Source: an uncultured Eubacterium sp.
GTDB lineage: Bacteria; Bacillota; Clostridia; Lachnospirales; Lachnospiraceae
Direction of reading: 5' to 3'
Length of the DNA stretch: 64,000 bases
Assembly (NCBI GenBank): GCA_910577225.1
Contig: CAJTMV010000012.1
Span: 30,658 to 94,657, forward strand
A program made the translations under genes and the position numbers. The first letter of the stretch is position 1. Every line of letters begins with the position of its first letter. This document shows positions 41,595 through 50,771 of the stretch, piece by piece. The notes under the pieces were generated by a model. The model saw only the letters and a list, made by a program, of their open reading frames with translations, did not search any database and had not been told where the DNA came from.

Positions 41595-42737
41595 ATGAAG
41601 CATATAGCGATTCTTGGTTCTACCGGTTCGATTGGAACGCAGACGCTGGATATCGTCAGGGAGCAGAAGGATATCAGAGTCTGGGCGCTGACAGCCGGTA
41701 AAAATATCCGTCTTCTGGAGCGCCAGATCCGGGAGTTTCGGCCAAAACTTGCGGCAGTCTGGGAAGAAGCGGACGCTGCACAGCTTCGGGCAAATGTCCG
41801 CGATCTGCCGGTGCAGATTGTAAGCGGTATGGATGGCCTGCTTGCCGCGGCAGTAATTCCGGAATCAGAGATACTGGTGACGGCGGTCGTTGGAATGATC
41901 GGCCTGCGCCCGACTGTAGCCGCAATTCGCGCGAAAAAAACGATTGCGCTGGCCAATAAGGAAACGCTGGTGACAGCCGGACATCTGATTATGCCGCTGA
42001 CGAAAGAGTACGGGGTTTCCATTCTTCCGGTTGACAGCGAGCACAGCGCCATTTTTCAGTCATTAAACGGAGAAACGGGGAATAAGATTCATAAGATACT
42101 GTTAACGGCATCCGGCGGACCGTTTCGTGGGAAGACACGCGCAGAGCTTGAACATATGCAGGTGGAAGACGCATTAAAGCATCCGAACTGGAGTATGGGA
42201 AGAAAAATTACGATTGACTCTGCGACGATGGTAAATAAAGGACTGGAAGTGATGGAGGCAAAGTGGCTGTTTGGCACGCAGCTGGATCAGATTCAGGTAG
42301 TGGTACAGCCGCAGTCGGTGATTCATTCGATGGTAGAATACGAAGACGGCAGTATTATGGCGCAGCTTGGTACGCCGGATATGCGTCTGCCGATTCAGTA
42401 CGCGCTTTATTATCCAAAGAGGAAACCGTTATCGGGGCAGAGACTGGACTTTTTTGCGCTTGGCAGCATTTCGTTTGAAAAACCGGATCTGCAGACGTTT
42501 GGCGGTCTGCGGCTTGCGTACGAGGCAGCCGGACGGGGCGGGAATATGCCTGTGATTTTCAATGCGGCAAACGAACGGGCAGTCGCCAGATTTTTAGACA
42601 AAAAGATAAAATTTTTGGAAATTACACAGATTATTAACGAATGTATGATACACTGTGCCTATATAGAACATCCGAATCTGGATGAAATATTAGAAACGGA
42701 ACAAGCCGTTTATGAATGGATAGAAAGCAGGTGGTAA
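41595..42737 (+). CDS. dxr: 1-deoxy-D-xylulose 5-phosphate reductoisomerase
   Basis: DXR carries out the first committed step of the MEP isoprenoid pathway. The 380-residue protein has the NADPH fold ILGSTGSIGTQTLDIV, ALANKETLVTAG, VDSEHSAIFQSLNG (metal site Asp/Glu), TASGGPFRG (substrate loop), HPNWSMGRKITIDSATMVNK and GLEVMEAKWLF. ATG 41595 is set by AAAGG nine bases upstream. It ends two bases before rseP. ispG lies two genes on, so two MEP steps are encoded together. Confidence 0.97.
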   Translation: MKHIAILGSTGSIGTQTLDIVREQKDIRVWALTAGKNIRLLERQIREFRPKLAAVWEEADAAQLRANVRDLPVQIVSGMDGLLAAAVIPESEILVTAVVGMIGLRPTVAAIRAKKTIALANKETLVTAGHLIMPLTKEYGVSILPVDSEHSAIFQSLNGETGNKIHKILLTASGGPFRGKTRAELEHMQVEDALKHPNWSMGRKITIDSATMVNKGLEVMEAKWLFGTQLDQIQVVVQPQSVIHSMVEYEDGSIMAQLGTPDMRLPIQYALYYPKRKPLSGQRLDFFALGSISFEKPDLQTFGGLRLAYEAAGRGGNMPVIFNAANERAVARFLDKKIKFLEITQIINECMIHCAYIEHPNLDEILETEQAVYEWIESRW

Positions 42738-42738
42738 T

Positions 42739-43773
42739 TTGAACATTATTTTAGCGCTGATCATTTTCAGTATTATTATTTTGTTTCACGAGCTGGGACA
42801 TTTTTTGCTGGCAAAGCACAACGATGTCAGAGTCAATGAATTTTGTCTTGGACTGGGGCCTACGATCGTAGGATTTACGAAAGGAGAGACAAAATATTCC
42901 TTAAAACTGCTGCCGTTTGGCGGCGCCTGTATGATGGAGGGCGAAGATGAAGCCAGCGACGACGATCGGGGATTTAATAACAAATCCGTACTGCAGCGGG
43001 CGTCGATTGTAGCTGCAGGCCCGATTTTCAACTTTATTATGGCAATCGCGTTTTCTCTGATTCTTGTGGCAAGCGTTGGATTCGATCGTCCTGTGCTTAC
43101 CGAAGTGATGGATGGATATCCGGCGAAAGAAGCCGGACTTATGGCAGGCGATGAGATTGTAAAGCTCGGCAACAAGCCGATTCATTTGTATCGGGAAGTG
43201 TCTCTTTATACTTATTTTCACTCAAATCAGACGGTGGAGGTAACGTATCTGCGGGACGGCGAGAAGCGTACGACAGTTTTAACGCCAAAGCACGACGAAG
43301 AAAGCGGCAGATATCTGTTCGGATTTTACGGAACGACGGCGCGGGCCAAAGGAACGTTAGCAGAGACATTAAAGTACAGCGTTTATGAGGTGAAATACTG
43401 GATCTGTGCGACGATGGAAAGTCTTGGGCAGCTGTTTACCGGTCATGTGGGGATTAACGACATGTCAGGGCCGGTCGGGATTGTCAAGACGATCGGCGAT
43501 ACCTATACCGAAGTAAAATCGAGCGGCATGTTTATGGTCTTTTTAAATATGCTCAATATCTGCATTTTGCTGTCTGCCAATCTGGGTATTATGAACCTGC
43601 TGCCGATTCCGGCGCTGGACGGAGGCAGGCTTGTATTTCTGATCGTGGAGGCAGTACGGGGCAAGCGGATGGACCCGAACAAGGAAGGGGCGGTAAATCT
43701 CGTGTTTCTGATGCTTTTGATGGCGCTGATGGTAGTCATTATGTTTAATGATATTCGTAAAATTGTGATGTAG
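42739..43773 (+). CDS. rseP: Site-2 zinc metalloprotease RseP/RasP
   Basis: An intramembrane protease that cleaves anti-sigma factors and remnant signal peptides. The 344-residue protein has the active site FHELGHFLLAK in helix 1, FGGACMMEGEDE, a PDZ domain (about 110-190: AKEAGLMAGDEIVKLGNKPI), and the second metal motif MNLLPIPALDGGRL. The start is TTG 42739 with AGGTGG upstream, two bases after dxr. The cdsA-dxr-rseP order is standard in Firmicutes. Confidence 0.95.
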   Translation: MNIILALIIFSIIILFHELGHFLLAKHNDVRVNEFCLGLGPTIVGFTKGETKYSLKLLPFGGACMMEGEDEASDDDRGFNNKSVLQRASIVAAGPIFNFIMAIAFSLILVASVGFDRPVLTEVMDGYPAKEAGLMAGDEIVKLGNKPIHLYREVSLYTYFHSNQTVEVTYLRDGEKRTTVLTPKHDEESGRYLFGFYGTTARAKGTLAETLKYSVYEVKYWICATMESLGQLFTGHVGINDMSGPVGIVKTIGDTYTEVKSSGMFMVFLNMLNICILLSANLGIMNLLPIPALDGGRLVFLIVEAVRGKRMDPNKEGAVNLVFLMLLMALMVVIMFNDIRKIVM

Positions 43774-43817
43774 CAAACAGCACTCTGTGCCGGGATAAGA
43801 ATGAGAAGGTGTGAACG

Positions 43818-44879
43818 ATGATGGAACGAAAAATTACAAAAACCGTGCGGATTGGCGATCGCGTCATCGGCGGCGGGCATCCGATTCTGATTCAGTCGAT
43901 GACGAATACAAGAACAGAAGACAGCAAAGCGACGATTGCGCAAATCCGGCGTCTGTCAGACGCCGGATGCGATATCATTCGCTGCAGCGTACCGACGATG
44001 GACGCGGCCAGGGCTCTGGCAGAAATAAAAAAACAGACAGATCTGCCGGTTGTGGCGGATATCCACTTTGACTACCGGCTTGCAATTGCCGCAATGGAGC
44101 ATGGAGCGGACAAGATACGGATCAATCCGGGCAATATCGGTTCCAGAGAGCGGGTAAAAGCGGTTGTGGATACGGCAAAGGAGCGCGGCATACCGATTCG
44201 GGTCGGGGTAAACAGCGGTTCTTTGGAAAAAGAGCTGGTGGAAAAGTACCGGGGCGTTACGGCGGAAGGAATCGTAGAGAGCGCGCTTTCAAAGGTGAAG
44301 CTGATCGAAGATATGGGGTATGACCAGCTTGTGATCAGTATCAAATCGTCCGACGTGCTGATGTGCGTGCGTGCGCATGAGCTGATTTCGGCGCAGACCG
44401 ATTATCCGCTGCATGTAGGCATTACAGAGGCGGGAACGCTGATCAGCGGCAATATTAAGTCTTCGATTGGACTGGGACTGATTCTGCATCAGGGAATCGG
44501 AGATACGATACGGGTTTCGCTTACGGGCGATCCGCTCGAAGAGATAAAATCCGCAAAGCTGATTCTGCGTACGCTGGGACTTCGAAAAGGAGGCATTGAG
44601 GTCGTATCCTGTCCGACCTGCGGCAGAACGAAAATCGACCTGATCGGTCTTGCGAATCAGGTAGAAAATATGGTGGCGGATATTCCGCTGGATTTGAAAG
44701 TGGCAGTGATGGGATGTGTCGTAAACGGGCCAGGAGAAGCCAGAGAAGCGGATATCGGCATTGCCGGAGGATGCGGCGAAGGACTGTTAATCCGTCATGG
44801 AGAGGTGATAAAAAAACTGCCGGAAGAGGAGCTGCTTGCGGCACTGCGTGAAGAACTGCTGCACTGGGAGGAGTCCTGA
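43818..44879 (+). CDS. ispG: 4-hydroxy-3-methylbut-2-enyl diphosphate synthase
   Basis: IspG (GcpE) is the next-to-last MEP pathway enzyme and carries a [4Fe-4S] cluster. The 353-residue protein has ILIQSMTNTRTEDSKAT, DIIRCSVPTMDAA, VVADIHFDYRLA, KIRINPGNIGS, and the cluster cysteines in VVSCPTCGRTKIDL and VMGCVVNGPGEAREAD. AAGGTGTG lies upstream of the ATG pair at 43818. It ends four bases before polC. Confidence 0.96.
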   Translation: MMERKITKTVRIGDRVIGGGHPILIQSMTNTRTEDSKATIAQIRRLSDAGCDIIRCSVPTMDAARALAEIKKQTDLPVVADIHFDYRLAIAAMEHGADKIRINPGNIGSRERVKAVVDTAKERGIPIRVGVNSGSLEKELVEKYRGVTAEGIVESALSKVKLIEDMGYDQLVISIKSSDVLMCVRAHELISAQTDYPLHVGITEAGTLISGNIKSSIGLGLILHQGIGDTIRVSLTGDPLEEIKSAKLILRTLGLRKGGIEVVSCPTCGRTKIDLIGLANQVENMVADIPLDLKVAVMGCVVNGPGEAREADIGIAGGCGEGLLIRHGEVIKKLPEEELLAALREELLHWEES

Positions 44880-44883
44880 GGCA

Positions 44884-47800
44884 ATGGAAAAAAATTTTTT
44901 TGAAGTGTTTCCTGTGTTAAAAGTCAGTCAGACGATGCAACAGCTGCTGGCGGATACGCAGGTGCAAAGAGTCGTTTCCAATCGGGCGCGTACGAGTCTT
45001 CGGGTATATCTGCACGGATCCAGGCTGATACAGAAAAAATATATTTTTCAGCTGGAAGACCATATCAAAAATCAGCTGTTTCCCAAACAGCAGCTTACGG
45101 TAAAAATTATAGAGCGCTATCAGCTTTCCGCGCAGTATACGCCGGAAACGCTGATGGATTTGTACAAAGACAGTATGCTGGAAGAATTCAGGGCATACAG
45201 TCTTTTGATTTATAACCTGTTTCGCTGTGCCCGCATGGAGTTCACCGCGCAAAATTATATGAAGCTGCATCTGGAAGATTCGATTGTGGCGAAAAGCCGT
45301 GCGGACGAGCTGCTGGAAATTTTATATAAAGTCGTGCGGGACCGGTGCGGCATGGATCTGACGATCGAACCGGTCTTTGAACCGAAAAAGGATCACGCAC
45401 GTAAAAAAGAGAGCGACCAGCAGATTGCGCTGGAAGTCAGCCGGATCATCGGCGGTCTGCGGGACGGGGACGCGGGTCTGACGGCTTCGGAAACATCTTC
45501 GGGCGGAGATTCTTTAGGGACGATGGAAGTAAAAAGCGCCGACGCGACATCGCAGACACAAAAAAACGGGAAAAAAGAAATAAATCAAACCGCCGATCAG
45601 ACAACGCAGAAAAAATCTTCCGGATCTTATACATCCGCATCCAAACCGGCATATGCGGCTAACGCGAGAAAACCGGGCGGCCCGCGCAGAGAGTATCCGC
45701 TGCGCCGATCGGACAATCCGGATGTTATTTACGGCAGAGACTTTGAAGAAGAAGCGACGCCGATCGATCAGATTCAGGGCGAGATGGGGGAGATCGCAAT
45801 CCGCGGCAAAGTACTGGACGTGGATACCAGAGAGCTGAGAAGCGGCGAGAAGAGTATTGTCATCGTAACGCTGACGGATTTTACCGATTCGATCGTAATT
45901 AAGATTTTTACGAAAAATGAACAGCTGAAAGAACTGCTGGAAGGAGTAAAAAAAGGAGCGTTCTTAAAAATAAAAGGCGTAACGGCGTTCGACCGGTTTG
46001 ACAGCGAGCTGACGCTTGGCTCGATTGCAGGCATTAAAAAAATTCCGGACTTTGTGGAGCACCGGATGGATACGAGTCCGCAAAAGCGGGTGGAACTGCA
46101 CTGCCATACGAAAATGAGCGATATGGATGGTATTTCAGACGTCGGGGATATTATCAGACAGGCGATGGTGTGGGGGCATAAAGCGCTCGCGATTACCGAT
46201 CACGGCGCGATCCAGGCATTTCCGATTGCAAATCATGCAGTGCCGGACGGCGCTGATTTTAAGATTATTTATGGCGTGGAAGCGTATCTGGTGGACGATT
46301 TGAAAACGATCGTATACGAACCGAAAGGACAAAGCCTGCAGGATGTTTATGTGGTATTTGACCTTGAGACAACCGGACTGAGTCCGAATGCGCACAAAAT
46401 TATCGAAATCGGCGCGGTCAAGGTAGTGGAAGGAAAGATCGTGGATCGTTTTTCAAAGTTTGTAAATCCAAAGGTACCTCTGCCGTTCGCGATCGAAGAA
46501 CTGACGAAGATCAGAGATGACATGCTCGTAAACGAGCCGGAAATCGGCGAGATTCTGCCGGAGTTTATGGAGTTTTGCAAGGGCAGCGTTATGGTCGCGC
46601 ACAATGCCGAATTTGATATGGGATTTATCCGCAAAAACTGTGAAGAGCTGGGAATGGAATGCTCGTTTACCGTCGTCGACACGGTGGCAATGGCCAGGTA
46701 TCTGCTGCCGGGGCTGAACCGGTTTAAGCTGGATACGGTAGCCAAAGAGCTGCATATTTCTCTAAAAAATCATCATCGTGCCGTAGAAGACGCGGAGTGT
46801 ACGGCAGAGATCTTTGTAAAATTTATCCAAATGCTGACAGAGCGTGGAATCGATGATCTGGATGCGCTCAATGAGCAGGGGAAGGCGACGCCGGAGCAGA
46901 TTCGAAAGATGCCGACTTACCATGCGATTATACTGGCGGCCAACGATTATGGACGGGTCAATCTGTATCGTCTGGTATCGATGTCGCATCTTACCTATTT
47001 TCAGAAGCGGCCAAGAATACCCAAAAGCGAACTGATGCGCTGTCGGGAAGGGCTGCTGCTGGGCTCGGCCTGCGAAGCCGGAGAATTGTATCAGGCAGTG
47101 CTCCTTGGCAGACCGCAGACGGAGATCGCCCGGATTGTTAATTTTTACGATTACCTGGAAATACAGCCAAACGGCAACAATGCGTTTATGCTGCGGGAAG
47201 AACGCTATCCGGTGCAGACAGACGAGGATTTGTGGGAAATTAACAAAACGATCGTAAAGCTGGGCGAGGATTTTCGAAAACCGGTGGTGGCGACGTGCGA
47301 CGTACATTTTTTAAATCCGGAAGACGCCGAATACCGCAGAATCATTATGGCGGGACATGGATTTAAAGATGCGGATGAGCAGGCGCCGCTTTATTTGCAT
47401 ACCACGCAGGAGATGTTGGAAGAGTTTGCCTATCTGGGCAGTCAGAAGGCGGAAGAGGTAGTAATTACCAATCCGAACCGGATTTGCGACGCCTGTGAGA
47501 AGATCTCTCCGGTGCGTCCGGATAAGGCGCCTCCGGTAATTGATAATTCCGATCAGCTGCTGCGGGATATTTGCTACAACAAGGCGCATGAGATGTACGG
47601 GCAGGAGCTGCCGGATATTGTATACAAACGGCTGGAACGGGAGTTAAACTCCATTATATCTAACGGATATGCCGTGATGTATATTATTGCGCAAAAGCTG
47701 GTGTGGAAATCGGTAGAAGACGGGTATCTCGTTGGGTCCAGAGGCTCGGTCGGCTCTTCGTTTGTCGCTACCATGGCTGGTATTACCGAGGTCAACCCGC

Positions 47801-49422
47801 TCAGTCCGCATTATTATTGTGAAAATTGTCATTTCAGTGACTTTGATTCCAAAGAAGTAAAAGCGTATACCGGACGTTCCGGCTGCGATATGCCCGACCG
47901 GTCCTGTCCAAAATGCGGCAGACCGCTCGTAAAAGCCGGTTTTGATATTCCGTTTGAGACGTTTTTGGGATTCAAGGGAAACAAAGAGCCGGATATCGAC
48001 CTGAATTTTTCAGGAGATTATCAGAGTAAAGCGCACAAATATACGGAAGTTATTTTTGGAGCCGGACAGACGTTTCGGGCGGGTACGATCGGAACGCTGG
48101 CGGATAAGACCGCGTTTGGTTATGTCAAGCGTTATTATGAGGAGCGCAGTATTCACAAGAGATTTTGTGAAATCAACCGGATTGTGCAGGGCTGCGTTGG
48201 CATCCGCAGGACGACCGGACAGCATCCGGGCGGTATCGTGGTGCTTCCGATGGGAGAGGAGATCTATTCGTTTACGCCGATTCAGCATCCGGCGAATGAT
48301 ATGACGACGGATATTGTAACGACACATTTTGAATACCATTCGATCGATCACAACCTGTTAAAGCTGGACATTCTCGGACACGATGATCCGACGATGATCC
48401 GTATGCTGGAAGATCTGACCGGTCTTCATGCGACAGATATTCCGCTGGACGATCCGGCGGTGATGTCGATTTTTAAGAGTACGGATGCATTGGGAATCAG
48501 GCCGGAAGATATCGGCGGCTGTACGGTCGGGTCGCTGGGCATTCCGGAGTTTGGTACAGAGTTTGTCATTCAGATGCTGATCGATACGAAACCGCAGTCG
48601 TTTTCAGATCTGGTGCGTATTTCCGGACTGTCTCATGGTACGGACGTATGGCTTGGAAATGCGCAGACACTGATCGAGGAAGGGAAGGCTACGATTTCCA
48701 CGGCAATCTGTACGCGTGACGATATTATGATTTATCTGATCGGTATGGGGCTGGAAAGCGAGCTTTCGTTTACGATTATGGAGTCGGTGCGAAAAGGAAA
48801 AGGATTAAAAGACGAATGGATTACGGCGATGAAAGAGCACGATGTCCCGGAATGGTATATCTGGTCGTGTCAGAAGATCAAATATATGTTTCCGAAAGCG
48901 CATGCGGCCGCTTACGTTATGATGGCGTGGCGAATCGCATACTGTAAAGTGTTTTATCCGCTTGCTTATTACGCGGCCTATTTTTCCATCCGTGCGACTT
49001 CCTTTAACTATGAACTGATGTGCCAGGGAAAAGAAAAGCTGGAGCATTTTATGAGGGATTACGAAAGACGCAGAGATACGCTGACGAAAAAAGAACTGGA
49101 TACGATCAAGGATATGAAGATCGTGCAGGAAATGTATGCCAGGGGATTTCAGTTTTGCCCGATGGATTTAAATCTTGTAAAAGCGCGCCATTTTCAGATT
49201 GTAGACGGAAAGCTGATGCCGGCGCTCAGCGCGATCGACGGTCTGGGAGAAAAGGCCGCGGACGGAGTGGTCGAAGCGGTCAAAGACGGGCCGTTTTTGT
49301 CAAAAGACGATTTCAGACAGCGGTCAAAAGTGAGTAAATCGGTAGCCGATCTGATGGGAGATCTGGGAATTTTAGGAAATATTCCGGAATCGAATCAGCT
49401 GTCGATCTTCGATTTTGCATAA
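44884..49422 (+). CDS. polC: DNA polymerase III alpha subunit, PolC type
   Basis: The Gram-positive replicative polymerase with built-in proofreading, 1512 residues. In order: an N-terminal domain and charged linker (to about 260), an OB domain (about 300-385), PHP (begins about 402, ELHCHTKMSDMDGISD), the 3'-5' exonuclease inserted in PHP (about 488-655, VFDLETTGLSP and HNAEFDMGF), the palm, a zinc module (C-x2-C about 978 and SCPKCG), then EPDIDLNFSGDY (about 1035) and the fingers. The linker at about 195-270 is Ser/Thr/Lys-rich. Gene order ispG-polC is conserved in Firmicutes. Confidence 0.97.
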   Translation: MEKNFFEVFPVLKVSQTMQQLLADTQVQRVVSNRARTSLRVYLHGSRLIQKKYIFQLEDHIKNQLFPKQQLTVKIIERYQLSAQYTPETLMDLYKDSMLEEFRAYSLLIYNLFRCARMEFTAQNYMKLHLEDSIVAKSRADELLEILYKVVRDRCGMDLTIEPVFEPKKDHARKKESDQQIALEVSRIIGGLRDGDAGLTASETSSGGDSLGTMEVKSADATSQTQKNGKKEINQTADQTTQKKSSGSYTSASKPAYAANARKPGGPRREYPLRRSDNPDVIYGRDFEEEATPIDQIQGEMGEIAIRGKVLDVDTRELRSGEKSIVIVTLTDFTDSIVIKIFTKNEQLKELLEGVKKGAFLKIKGVTAFDRFDSELTLGSIAGIKKIPDFVEHRMDTSPQKRVELHCHTKMSDMDGISDVGDIIRQAMVWGHKALAITDHGAIQAFPIANHAVPDGADFKIIYGVEAYLVDDLKTIVYEPKGQSLQDVYVVFDLETTGLSPNAHKIIEIGAVKVVEGKIVDRFSKFVNPKVPLPFAIEELTKIRDDMLVNEPEIGEILPEFMEFCKGSVMVAHNAEFDMGFIRKNCEELGMECSFTVVDTVAMARYLLPGLNRFKLDTVAKELHISLKNHHRAVEDAECTAEIFVKFIQMLTERGIDDLDALNEQGKATPEQIRKMPTYHAIILAANDYGRVNLYRLVSMSHLTYFQKRPRIPKSELMRCREGLLLGSACEAGELYQAVLLGRPQTEIARIVNFYDYLEIQPNGNNAFMLREERYPVQTDEDLWEINKTIVKLGEDFRKPVVATCDVHFLNPEDAEYRRIIMAGHGFKDADEQAPLYLHTTQEMLEEFAYLGSQKAEEVVITNPNRICDACEKISPVRPDKAPPVIDNSDQLLRDICYNKAHEMYGQELPDIVYKRLERELNSIISNGYAVMYIIAQKLVWKSVEDGYLVGSRGSVGSSFVATMAGITEVNPLSPHYYCENCHFSDFDSKEVKAYTGRSGCDMPDRSCPKCGRPLVKAGFDIPFETFLGFKGNKEPDIDLNFSGDYQSKAHKYTEVIFGAGQTFRAGTIGTLADKTAFGYVKRYYEERSIHKRFCEINRIVQGCVGIRRTTGQHPGGIVVLPMGEEIYSFTPIQHPANDMTTDIVTTHFEYHSIDHNLLKLDILGHDDPTMIRMLEDLTGLHATDIPLDDPAVMSIFKSTDALGIRPEDIGGCTVGSLGIPEFGTEFVIQMLIDTKPQSFSDLVRISGLSHGTDVWLGNAQTLIEEGKATISTAICTRDDIMIYLIGMGLESELSFTIMESVRKGKGLKDEWITAMKEHDVPEWYIWSCQKIKYMFPKAHAAAYVMMAWRIAYCKVFYPLAYYAAYFSIRATSFNYELMCQGKEKLEHFMRDYERRRDTLTKKELDTIKDMKIVQEMYARGFQFCPMDLNLVKARHFQIVDGKLMPALSAIDGLGEKAADGVVEAVKDGPFLSKDDFRQRSKVSKSVADLMGDLGILGNIPESNQLSIFDFA

Positions 49423-49454
49423 CCGGACGTGAATGAATGCACAGAATCCAATAC

Positions 49455-49483
49455 TTGAAATTTCTATCTAAAAGTAATATGAT
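49455..49483 (+). promoter_or_regulatory. Promoter upstream of pheA
   Basis: TTGAAA (49455-49460), exactly 17 bases, TATGAT (49478-49483). The leader to the pheA start is about 125 bases; no T-box was recognised in it. Confidence 0.75.
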
Positions 49484-49616
49484 AGATATGTAGAAAATGC
49501 CCAAAATTAATGCGCATGAGAAATCTCATTTGTATATATTGAACGCGATATCTGACGCGGCGCTGTATGCAGGATCAAATGAGACGACACAAATTAAACG
49601 TACAGGATGGATGAGA

Positions 49617-50756
49617 ATGAAAGATTTATTACAGATCAGAGAGGAAATCGATCGGGTAGACAGCGAGATTACGGCGCTGTATCAAAAGCGGATGCAGCTG
49701 ACAGGCGAAGTTGCCGCATACAAAATTCAGACGGGAAAAAAAGTATTTGATAAAGAGCGTGAACGCGAAAAATTAAACAAACTGTCTTCGCTTGTACCGG
49801 ACAGCTTTTTAAAACACGGGATACGAGAATTATTCGAGCATATTATGTCGATCAGCCGTAAGAGACAGTACCAGCTGCTGACAGAACATGGTATGGAAGT
49901 CCCGCATGCGTTTACCGAAGTTGACAAAATAAGCGCGGCGGACAGCCGCATCGTCTTTCAGGGTGTGGAAGGCGCTTACGCGCATATTGCGATGCAGCAG
50001 TATTTTGGAATGGAAACGGACAGCTTTCATGTGGACAGCTGGCGCGAGGCGATGGAGGCGCTGAAAAGCCAGAAAGCGGATTATGCGGTACTGCCGATCG
50101 AAAATTCCACGGCAGGCGTGGTAGCGGAAAATTATGATCTGCTTGTGGAATATGATCATTCGATCGTGGGAGAACAGATTATACCGATCCGGCATTGCCT
50201 GTTAGGGCTGCCGGACGCGGAGCTTTCGGATATTACAAGCGTTTATTCTCATCCGCAGGCGCTGGCGCAGTGCGACCGTTATCTGCAGACGCACGAGGAG
50301 TGGGACTGCGCGACGGAGAGCAATACCGCCGTCGCCGCCTGCAAGGTAAAAAAGTCTGGGAAAAAGCACAAAGCAGCCATTGCCAGTACGCTGACGGCGC
50401 AGCTGTACGCTCTCAAAGTTCTGGAAGAAAATATTCAGACGAATAGTGAAAATTCGACAAGATTTATCATTGTAACAAATAAAAAAATATTTATAAAAGG
50501 CGCGGACAAAATGAGCATCTGTCTGGAAGTAAAACATCGAAGCGGTTCTTTGTATCATGCGCTATCGCATATTATTTACAATGATCTGAATATGAATTTT
50601 ATTCAGTCCAGACCGTTAAAGGAACGGGAAGGGACCAACTGGCAGTATCGGTTTTTTATTGACTTTGCGGGCAGTCTGAATGACAGCGCCGTATCGAATG
50701 CGCTGCGCGGACTGGCAGAGGAATGTGAAAGCGTACGTGTGCTTGGAAACTATTAA
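49617..50756 (+). CDS. pheA: Bifunctional chorismate mutase/prephenate dehydratase
   Basis: The P-protein of phenylalanine synthesis, 379 residues. The AroQ chorismate mutase (about 1-85) shows REEIDRVDSEITALYQKRMQ and GEVAAYKIQTGKKVFDKERE. Prephenate dehydratase follows (about 105-285): FQGVEGAYAHIAMQQYFG, AVLPIENSTAGVV, and the T-R-F motif in ENSTRFIIV. An ACT domain closes the protein (about 295-379; RSGSLYHALSHI, ESRP-like IQSRPL). ATG 49617 is set by AGGATGG six bases upstream. Feedback control by Phe through ACT is expected. Confidence 0.94.
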   Translation: MKDLLQIREEIDRVDSEITALYQKRMQLTGEVAAYKIQTGKKVFDKEREREKLNKLSSLVPDSFLKHGIRELFEHIMSISRKRQYQLLTEHGMEVPHAFTEVDKISAADSRIVFQGVEGAYAHIAMQQYFGMETDSFHVDSWREAMEALKSQKADYAVLPIENSTAGVVAENYDLLVEYDHSIVGEQIIPIRHCLLGLPDAELSDITSVYSHPQALAQCDRYLQTHEEWDCATESNTAVAACKVKKSGKKHKAAIASTLTAQLYALKVLEENIQTNSENSTRFIIVTNKKIFIKGADKMSICLEVKHRSGSLYHALSHIIYNDLNMNFIQSRPLKEREGTNWQYRFFIDFAGSLNDSAVSNALRGLAEECESVRVLGNY

Positions 50757-50771
50757 AAGGAGAAAGAGGAT

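Noticed and set aside
46762..47307. 181-codon minus-strand frame inside polC
   Set aside because: Antisense of a conserved polymerase region; no recognisable motif.
49423..49616. T-box or attenuator in front of pheA
   Set aside because: The 125-base leader lacks the T-box GGTGG-type core and any clear terminator.
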